Source: Ampullaceana balthica (taxonomy: Eukaryota > Mollusca > Gastropoda > Lymnaeidae). From it: DNA of 64,000 nucleotides. The notes under the pieces were generated by a model that was given only the letters and a program-made list of their open reading frames with translations, searched no databases and was not told the DNA's origin. The stretch spans positions 130,110 to 194,109 of the forward strand of contig CALYLW010000730.1 of assembly GCA_944989445.1 (NCBI GenBank), in the 5' to 3' direction. The number at the start of each line of letters is the position of its first letter. Position 1 is the first letter of the stretch. Below, one piece after another: positions 23,521-64,000 of this stretch. A program made the position numbers and the translations under genes.

Positions 23521-23815
23521 GTCTTGTCTTATCTATACAGACGCTCCTTCTATGCAGAAGATAGTTGCGTCCACAGACCATGACAGATGATCTGTTTGGC
23601 AAGTGATGCAGCGCTCACAGTCACAGGCCACGGCTTTGTGGGTTCCACGCATTACCCAGCCGCCTAACACTACATGTAGTGTTAGGTACCCATTCGGAGC
23701 GGGGTGACTCAGGGACGCCCTAGGCCCCGGGAACAAACCCTTGCCTTCACACGGATTCGAACCCGTGACCATCGGTACGACAGTCCAGTGCGCTGCCACT
23801 CGACCACCGCGTCCC
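23521..23815 (-). mobile_element. tRNA-derived SINE, near full length
   Basis: Read on the minus strand it begins GGGACGCGGTGGTCGAGTGG (A-box region), has GGGTTCGAATCC (B box), and ends with the GAAGGAGCGTCTGTATAGAT tail. Open frames across it are by-products of the repeat. Confidence 0.85.
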
Positions 23816-24531
23816 AAAGTGATTTGAAACATACTTATTTTCAAATAGAAAATAAAGTGTTTTTTAGGGGGGTGGGGGCAAAGATTTGTGACGTATTTTT
23901 AGAGGGGGGGGGTCTAGGTTTTTGTGACGACGCCTGACGAGGGGGGGGGAGAGGGGGTCAAAAATGGCGTGACGTCATTTATGGACGGCCCCATACACTT
24001 AAAACGAATATGTAGTTCATTAGATTAGTATAATTTAATTATAAAATACATTTCAAGGCTAAAGAATTAATTGTGATACTTCAATACAAATTAATAATTA
24101 CTCAAAATCCTTGAGTTTTCAACACCAAACTGCCTATCGAACAATGCGTATTATGAGTATTATGTCACAGTGATCTCCCCTGACAGGACATTCTTAGTTG
24201 TAAACAAGTTTCTACTTTTTTTTATACAGAATTAAATTTTATACAACCCCTATTATAAAATACTTTGTGTACATTTCAGAAAGTTTAATATTTCGTATTT
24301 ATCAAACAAGAACAAGTTAGTTGGGCTTTTGAAAAAGGTAGGCGCCGTAGGCGCCCTAAAATAAGTGCATTTTTTCAAAATAAATAATAAATAGATTTCA
24401 GCTGAAAACTTCCGTCATTTTTGACGGGTGATACGCTAGACGCTAGTTAAATTATAAGTGAACCAACAATCACAATGTCACAATTCTAATTTTAATCATT
24501 TATCATTTAATGATCAATGAATATTGAATAC

Positions 24532-24532
<1 letters not shown>

Positions 24533-24568
<36 letters not shown>

Positions 24569-24837
24569 ACTGGACTGTCGTACCGATGGTCACGGGTTCG
24601 AATCCGTGTGAAGGCAAGGGTTTGTTCCCGGGGCCTAGGGCGTCCCTGAGTCACCCCGCTCCGAATGGGTACCTAACACTACATGTAGTTAGGCGGCTGG
24701 GTAATGCGTGGAACCCACAAAGCCGTGGCCTGTGATTGCTGCATCACTTGCCAACAGATCATCTGTCATGGTCTGTGGACGCAACTATCTTCTGCATAGA
24801 AGGAGCGTCTGTATAGATAAGATAAGATAAGATAAGA

Positions 24838-24872
<35 letters not shown>
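24533..24872 (+). repeat. CTA microsatellite split by a SINE insertion
   Basis: (CTA)n runs lie on both sides (about 24533-24568 and 24839-24872) of one SINE, as expected if the SINE landed in a triplet repeat and duplicated or expanded it. Confidence 0.8.
24569..24836 (+). mobile_element. 5'-truncated SINE inside the CTA repeat
   Basis: Starts at ACTGGACTGTCGTACCGATGG, lacking the A-box head, carries GGGTTCGAATCC and ends in (GATAA)n. Strongly similar to 23521-23815 in the opposite orientation. Confidence 0.85.
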
Positions 24873-24901
24873 AGGGAATTAAATATTTATAAACTTATCG
24901 T

Positions 24902-25988
24902 CATGGGCGTCGCTAGGAATTATTCCAGGGGGTTGCAAAAAAAATTATGACTTTTTAAATTTAACTGACAATGCCATAAAGTTTCAATTTTCAATTAAAT
25001 TCAAGTTTAGTTTAGTCTCATTTTTACAATCCTATTTTGCTGCATGCATGATTTAGCACTTCGTGGAAAAGAATCAAATTCTGGTAATTTTAATGACCTG
25101 TTAGAGTTTCGTGTGGAATCTGGAGATGAAGTTCTTGGTAATCATTTGTCAATTGGTTCTTGTAGTGTTGAGTATATGATATCTCAGGAACTACGCAAAA
25201 CACTATAATCGAAATGTGTGGGTCTCTCTGCGTGAAGACATTGTTCGTGCAGCAAATAATTCAATTGCATTTTCTGTACTTGCCAACGAGACAAATGACA
25301 TTGAGCAGATGTCACTTGGTGTTAGATTTGTCAAAGAACAAAATGGGAAAATGATGGTCACAGAAGAATTCCTGGGATATATGTATTCCAATTGTCAATA
25401 GAACAGCTGAAGGTTTAGCCAACATCATCATTAAAAATTCATTAGAATTTGGATTATATATGACAAAGCTTGTTGGTCAAGGATACGATGGATGTTCTAC
25501 AATGGCAGGTAAAGAAGGAAGAGTCCAAGCAATAATTCGAAAAAAATACCCAAAGGCAGCATTTGTACATCGCAGTTCGCATAAACTAAATCTTCTTTGA
25601 ACCATTTAAATATTTGAATGTTGTACGAAACACAATAGGAACCATTAAGTCAATTATAGTGTTTGTCCGAGAAAGTAATCAGCAAAGAAAACTAATTCCA
25701 AATGTTAATTTTCTATGTGAAACTAGATGAACACATAAATATAAAAGATTGCGGATTTTTTCTGAAAATGTGACAGAAATTTTTCAACAACTGGAATATT
25801 TAGAACAATCAGTAATGTAATCAGTTATACTTACAGATATAATTCTTTTTTATGTTTGATATGTGTAAACTGTCTTCAATGTAATAAACTTTCAGGAAAT
25901 TTAGTTCACTTTTATTGTAACAACTTAATGACATTTTTCTAAAACGTAGGAGGGGGGGGGGCACCCCCCCATTTTCCTTATGCCCATG
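24902..25988 (+). mobile_element. Decayed hAT element with transposase remnant
   Basis: Starts CATGGGCGTCGCTAGG and ends ATGCCCATG, with flanks CTTATCGT and GTTATAGT (6 of 8 matching). Inside lies a ZMYM1-type hAT transposase remnant. Confidence 0.6.
25045..25812 (+). pseudogene. ZMYM1/DUF4371-type hAT transposase pseudogene
   Basis: Successive frames read LRGKESNSGNFNDLLEFRVE, SVLANETNDIEQMSLGVRFV, LVGQGYDGCSTMAGKEG, YPKAAFVHRSSHKLNLL and VRNTIGTIKSIIVFVRES. These follow the order of the family signatures (FxVLADETTDI..., GQGYDGAAxMSG, VHCxSHxLNL). Frameshifts and stops break it, including a TGA where the conserved CETRW tryptophan should be. Not functional. Confidence 0.75.
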
Positions 25989-25996
25989 GTTATAGT

Positions 25997-27389
25997 AGTT
26001 AAGTCTGTTAATAGTTAAGTTATAGCCTATGCCTATAGGCACTATAGCATTGCATATTCATAGAGTGAAACTATTTAGTTGTTGCTCTGACTACTCTGGG
26101 CATGAGTATGGGTAAGTATAAAGTTAGGTGTTAGTACTGTTAGGCCTGCCTATACTTATACATTATAGTCAATTATACTATAAGTCTAACAGTAACAGTC
26201 TATAGAATAGTCTACACCGACGGTGGCTAAACCGGCTTGTGAGCCGCATGCCTCTTAAGTGTGTTCACAGTGCAGCTCTCAAACAATTTATGAAATTAAA
26301 ACTTTTCGTTTGAAATGTTTAACATCAAACATAAATGAACGTTAAAAAAAACCTTGACCGAAACAAAGGGTTGAAATTTGTAAATAATTTGGGCTTGGAT
26401 GGATGATTCAATGTTGCTAACTCTCATGATCCTGTATTTACAAAATCTGAACCTTTCGTTGCAAGGAAAGAATAAGCTTACAACTTATTTTATTAAAATT
26501 CTTCAGACAGTTTTTAGGGACATAGAGTATAGTATAGTAGGCGATTTATAGTCATCGATAAGATAAGATAAGAATGCAGGACTAAACACAAACCATAGAT
26601 AAGCGTAGGACGCAATAATCATCTGTATAGAAGGAGCGCCTGCAACAGATAAGATAAGTCAGAGTCAAAAGGGGAAATTATTGGTAAGGGGCCATAATTT
26701 AATTATTATTTCATTATTAAAAATTATGAATGCTCTCACTCTGTTAGGGTTATAATAGGGAGTGGAGCAAAGTATTGTCAAGGGTGCTTGGCTTATTTTT
26801 AATATAGGAATTTAGTTTGGAGATTTTTGTATGGGGAGGGGTTAGTAATGATTAATAGAATAAAACAAAAAATAACTTCAGGCAGAGAGGACTGTTAGAA
26901 ATCACACACATTTGATTTTGACTTAGATTTTAATTTATTTACTCTCTCACAAGTCATGGATCAAATGCCTCCATTTTCAAAGGGTTCCAAACATTTTATA
27001 TGTTGATGAAAATGACTCTCAGTATCATTCTTATACTCTATATATATTGCGCATTTATGAAAATATGCACAATTCTTGCAATGTAAACTACAGTTTAATA
27101 ACAAGTTGGTTTTAAATTTTATGTTTAATTTTCAATAGTTTTTTAACATACTAGTCTAGCTTAGAATTAAAAGTTGAAATTAAAAACCTTAATTAAAACT
27201 GATTTATTTCACAGATAAAATAAATTACAATATACAATAAAAATATTTCTCTCAATAGCCTTTGTTTTTGGAAATAGTCATTTTCTGACCATGACATATC
27301 TGAAAAACAAAATACTAAACATAATACAAATGTAAACTTAGAAAAAACATAAAATCATTGCCTGCAGGGAAAAGGTCTGAATCTTAAAC
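25997..27389. other. Upstream flank of GAA; SINE scrap only
   Basis: A SINE tail fragment (GAAGGAGCGCCTGCAACAGATAAGATAAG) lies at about 26560-26658. A short hAT-like scrap (GGCTTGTGAGCCGCATGCC) is near 26230. The GAA promoter should lie near the 3' end, but no core element is assigned. Confidence 0.45.
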
Positions 27390-61028
<33,639 letters not shown>

Positions 61029-61365
61029 TTGAACATAAACAGTTGAAAAGGGGTTCACATTCCCATTTTGCAATATGAATATGTAATTTTTGTGTGCTTT
61101 CATGATGTCCTCTTAGTCGATTCAATGTTAAAATTATTCTATCATTTAATTATACCCACACTTATTGGCATAGTGTTTCAAATCATATAAACTGTGCTCT
61201 AGTCATATACACATATTGGATTTGTGGTCAGTTTTATGCTTTAATCAATTTTTAATTGATATTTTTGGATACAACAAAATGTATTTGAGAGCACAGGTTG
61301 TATGTATCCTTATAAGGCAAGGCAAAATTCCTGTGTAAATAATGTATAAAAATTGAAATGGTGCT

Positions 61366-61371
61366 AATAAA
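61366..61371 (+). terminator. GAA: GAA polyadenylation signal
   Basis: AATAAA 338 bp after the stop codon, followed by T-rich sequence; the first canonical signal downstream. Confidence 0.6.
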
Positions 61372-61460
61372 ATTTTTATATATTCAGTTGTTTGACACCT
61401 ATATTTTATATGTAATTTTTAAACCATCATTTTCTGATTTTATTTCATGTATGTTGGAAA

Positions 61461-61668
61461 TGTTATCAGAGCTTATATAAGTCCTGAATGTTATACAAAT
61501 TTGTTATCAGAGCTTATATAAGTCCTGGATGTTATACAAATTTGTTATCAGAGTTTATATAAGTCCTGAATGTTATACAAATTTGTTATCAGAGCTTATA
61601 TAAGTCCTGGATGTTATACAAATTTGTTATCAGAGTTTATATAAGTCCTGGATGTTATACAAATTTGT
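61461..61668. repeat. 41-bp tandem repeat between GAA and GCLC, five copies
   Basis: TGTTATCAGAGCTTATATAA starts units at 61461, 61502, 61543 and onward. Confidence 0.9.
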
Positions 61669-62118
61669 CCATGTTTTACTCAAATAACATTACAAGGATC
61701 ACAGAATAAATTCTTTGGTTCATGTTTTAGTGTGTGCTTTTTTTTTGGTTGTAATTTCAATTGTTGTATACTTAAGAAAATATTCCACAAAGTAGAAAAG
61801 TGTACTTTACATATGTTGTATTCTTATTTATGCAAAATGATAATAAAAAGCATAAAATATCACAGCACTTGGTGTGTTACTTATACTGTAAAAATACTTG
61901 CATCAGCTTATTTTAAAAATGAAAACAATATTCTGCTCTCAAAATCTTGCATCAAAAACATCTTTATGTGGTTTATATAGTAAAGAGTTAAAGCAAACAA
62001 CAGACTACTCCCTCAGTCACAATGGCAAGTAACTGTATCAAGCTCAAAATAATATGCAATTTTAGTTGCATGTCGAATTCTGATCCAACAGCTGCTGTTA
62101 CTCCTGCATTATTTGATA
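61669..62118. other. Interval between convergent genes
   Basis: AT-rich; should contain the GCLC 3' UTR on the minus strand. No unambiguous minus-strand AATAAA was identified. The plus-strand frame at 61732-61980 looks non-coding. Confidence 0.4.
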
Positions 62119-62372
62119 CTATCTACATTGACAACATGTCAACTTCTGGTCTAAGAGGGCCTCTGCCTGACACACAGCTTCAGGAATCATGTTAGAAGAC
62201 TTTGACATGTGAGGGAAGAGATGAAGGGGATCATATATTTCCCCCCTGGAGATCTGGGTCATTCGACAGAGAAGATCGTAATTGATGGACTCTGACACCA
62301 CAGAATCTTGTTTGTACTCTGGATGGTTTAAAACAAAGTTGCGCATCCATTTTGCCGTAGTTTGTAGATGAC
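62119..62372 (-). CDS. GCLC: GCLC, last exon
   Basis: Acceptor TCGTTTAG|GTCATC. Encodes TTAKWMRNFVLNHPEYKQDS, then SESINYDLLCRMTQI, ending QKLTCCQCR and stop. The tail after the NYxL motif is diverged, as is usual in this family. Confidence 0.9.
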
Positions 62373-63626
62373 CTAAACGAGCCCATTAAAAAATATTCAA
62401 TGAAAAAAATGTTAATGGCAACGATAATTTTTTCCCAAACATCTATAAACATATTTTTAGATCAAAAGATAAAGCAACTTATAGAAAAATTGCCAATCAA
62501 GTGTTTAAATATTAATAAACTAGCTTTGCAAAAAGGGCTACCTTGTAAATTAAAATTTTATTTAGTGAGAAATAATCAATAAATGTAATTATAACTTAAC
62601 AGAAAATAAACCCTCTGGTATTCATTGACAAAGAAATAATCAATAAATGTAATTATAACTTAACAGAAAATAAACCCTCTGGTATTCATTGACAAAGAAA
62701 TAATCAATAAATGTAATTATAACTTAACAGAAAATAAACCCTCTGGTATTCATTGACAAAGAAATAAATACTAAAGAAACCAAATGTTTCTCTCATTCAA
62801 GTTGTTTTGTGCAATGTGACTGGCAATGTGTCTGGCAATGTCATTTTCTCATTTAAAAATACACTCTCATTGGTGATTGATTTAAATGACTTGTTAGTTA
62901 CTGTATGATATCACATGTTAGTTACTGTATGATATCACATGTTAGTTACTGTATGATATCACATGTTAGTTACTGTATGATATCACATGTTAGTTACTGT
63001 ATGATATCACATGTTAGTTACTGTATGATATCACATGTTAGTTACTAAATGATAACACATGTTAGTTACTGTATGATATCAAAAGCTAAGAACAAAGCAG
63101 TTGAATAGGTCATTGTACCTGATGCTCTCAGTGATATAAGTTTCATATATTCTGTGATAGTGCACTTGGTATCAACATCTATATCAATGTTGTATATGTA
63201 TGAATCAACAAGTGGCAACAGGCCTGGAAAGTCTGCCTAAACCGAATTTAAATAAATGTTTAGAAACGAGTGTAAACTAGATACACTGAAAGATACATAT
63301 ATTAATCGACTGAATAATTAGTAACTCGGATGGGTTCTGGGATGGTCTAAATTATACATAATTAAAAATATTGAACGGTAAGTTATCATTTGACTTTCAA
63401 GAATTTTTTGAAAATCATGAGAACGTTCAGATTCACTGATGGATTAATTTTTGCATCCTGAGCTCAACAAATAGTTTTGCTGTGCAGAAAATATTTCTTC
63501 AAATCCAAAGATGGTTTGCATTATCAAAGGTTACCTTGCCATTAAATATTTCATTCACAGTCATTAGTTCATAGTCCTCATGTACTTTATGCATGTAACT
63601 AACATTCCTTTCACTATTGCTGTGTT
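62119..63626 (-). CDS. GCLC: Glutamate-cysteine ligase catalytic subunit, last three exons (partial)
   Basis: Minus-strand exons 63626-63535, 63236-63119 and 62372-62119 join in phase and end at a stop. They encode EDYELMTVNEIFNGK, then ADFPGLLPLVDSYIYNIDID and YMKLISLRASG, then TAKWMRNFVLNHPEYKQDSV. These match the GCLC C-terminal signatures GLIPILNSY, YLKLIKKRASG and ARWMREFxxNHPDYKQDSV. GCLC joins glutamate and cysteine by a gamma bond in the first and rate-limiting step of glutathione synthesis, in the cytosol. The N-terminal exons lie beyond the right edge. It converges on GAA with about 1.1 kb between stops. Confidence 0.9.
62569..62766. repeat. 64-bp tandem repeat in the last GCLC intron, three copies
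   Basis: AATAATCAATAAATGTAATT recurs at 62571, 62635 and 62699, nearly identical. Confidence 0.9.
62886..63082. repeat. 24-bp tandem repeat in the last GCLC intron, eight copies
   Basis: TGTTAGTTACTGTATGATAT recurs; the seventh copy is diverged (TAAATGATAACAC). Confidence 0.9.
63119..63236 (-). CDS. GCLC: GCLC, second-last exon
   Basis: Acceptor GGTTTAG|GCAGAC, donor GCATCAG|GTACAA. Encodes FPGLLPLVDSY and VDTKCTITEYMKLISLRASG. Confidence 0.9.
63535..63626 (-). CDS. GCLC: GCLC, third-last exon
   Basis: Acceptor TTCTTTAG|AACACA, donor GGCAAG|GTAACC. Begins in phase 2, so the preceding exon is outside the window. Confidence 0.85.
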
Positions 63627-64000
63627 CTAAAGAAAAAAAATTGATCAGATGAAAATTATGATTATGAAATTAAAGGGTGAATCTTGTCTTATCCTAAGTT
63701 TCAAAGAACATTGCTACATAATACATCATTACCTCTATACTATTCATGATTAAGAGAATTCAAAATAAAAACTTCTTATAGAGTTCACATCAAAATGCAA
63801 TAATGATTTCTGAATTCTATTCATTTAACTATGCAACTATGCTTTGCATATGTAAATTAATTTTTGTCATATTTCAGCATTAAAAAAATAGCATCAAATA
63901 CATGTATAATTAGGCAGTGGCTATTGAGACGCTAACGTCTTAATAGCCCACAGGCTATTGAGACGCAAACAAAAAATAGGCTAATGAAAACTAAGTGTTT
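63627..64000. other. GCLC intron with terminal hairpin sequence
   Basis: No exon seen. At 63918-63947, GGCTATTGAGACG and CGTCTTAATAGCC face each other, and GGCTATTGAGACG recurs at 63954. This may be the edge of a repeat that continues past the window. Confidence 0.5.

Larger units (their letters stand above)
21863..23992. mobile_element. DNA transposon with GGGGCCGTCCATAAATGACG termini
   Basis: The left end GGGGCCGTCCATAAATGACG continues into TCACGC, and the right end is its exact reverse complement over at least 26 bp (to 23992). Both are followed inward by TGACGA and G-rich tracts. No transposase frame survives. A hAT MITE and a SINE are nested inside. A clear target duplication was not found. 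Confidence 0.75.

Noticed and set aside
23533..23937. Small frames on both strands
   Set aside because: They overlap a tRNA-derived SINE and G-rich transposon ends.
61732..61980. Plus-strand 82-codon frame between GAA and GCLC
   Set aside because: Low-complexity AT-driven composition and no recognisable motif; lies in the expected UTR interval.

Overview
The window is animal nuclear DNA, most likely from an invertebrate and plausibly a mollusc. It is AT-rich, its genes carry many introns, and it is crowded with minisatellites, tRNA-derived SINEs and TIR DNA transposons. The taxonomic call is an inference from overall character and from recognisable metazoan orthologues. All gene models below were assembled by eye from splice consensus, reading phase and remembered family motifs; no alignment was run.

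Left part (1-27 kb): mostly transposon-derived. It holds a complete-looking 5.3 kb TIR transposon (2981-8289) encoding a four-exon, about 943-residue transposase-like protein on the minus strand. It also holds two copies of a 1.47 kb TA-flanked element, several hAT-type elements with target-site duplications, two broken hAT transposases, SINEs, and two larger nests of elements at 18.6-21.6 and 21.9-24.0 kb. The one host gene here is GTSF1-like (minus strand, about 15.9-17.6 kb), a double CHHC zinc-finger piRNA-pathway factor.

Centre and right (27.4-61.4 kb): one plus-strand gene, a lysosomal acid alpha-glucosidase (GAA, GH31), with 20 coding exons (21 if a putative 120-nt intron inside exon 4 is real). 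It encodes about 898 residues: signal peptide, trefoil (P-type) domain, and GH31 catalytic domain with nucleophile D482 and acid/base D581. Its introns are dominated by minisatellites, the largest being 13.9 kb interrupted by a 100-N assembly gap. Downstream and convergent (62.1-64 kb, minus strand) are the last three exons of the glutamate-cysteine ligase catalytic subunit (GCLC), which continues past the window.

The most striking pattern is that many local tandem duplications straddle splice junctions. The exon 16 donor of GAA has been amplified into the 13.9 kb array. The exon 8 acceptor is present four times, the exon 7 donor (a probable GC-AG site) twice, a 43-bp piece of exon 4 four times with built-in GT and AG, and two GTSF1 donors are each duplicated. 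The second strong candidate for something poorly described is the 5.3 kb transposon with TAGGCACTCCAA termini.
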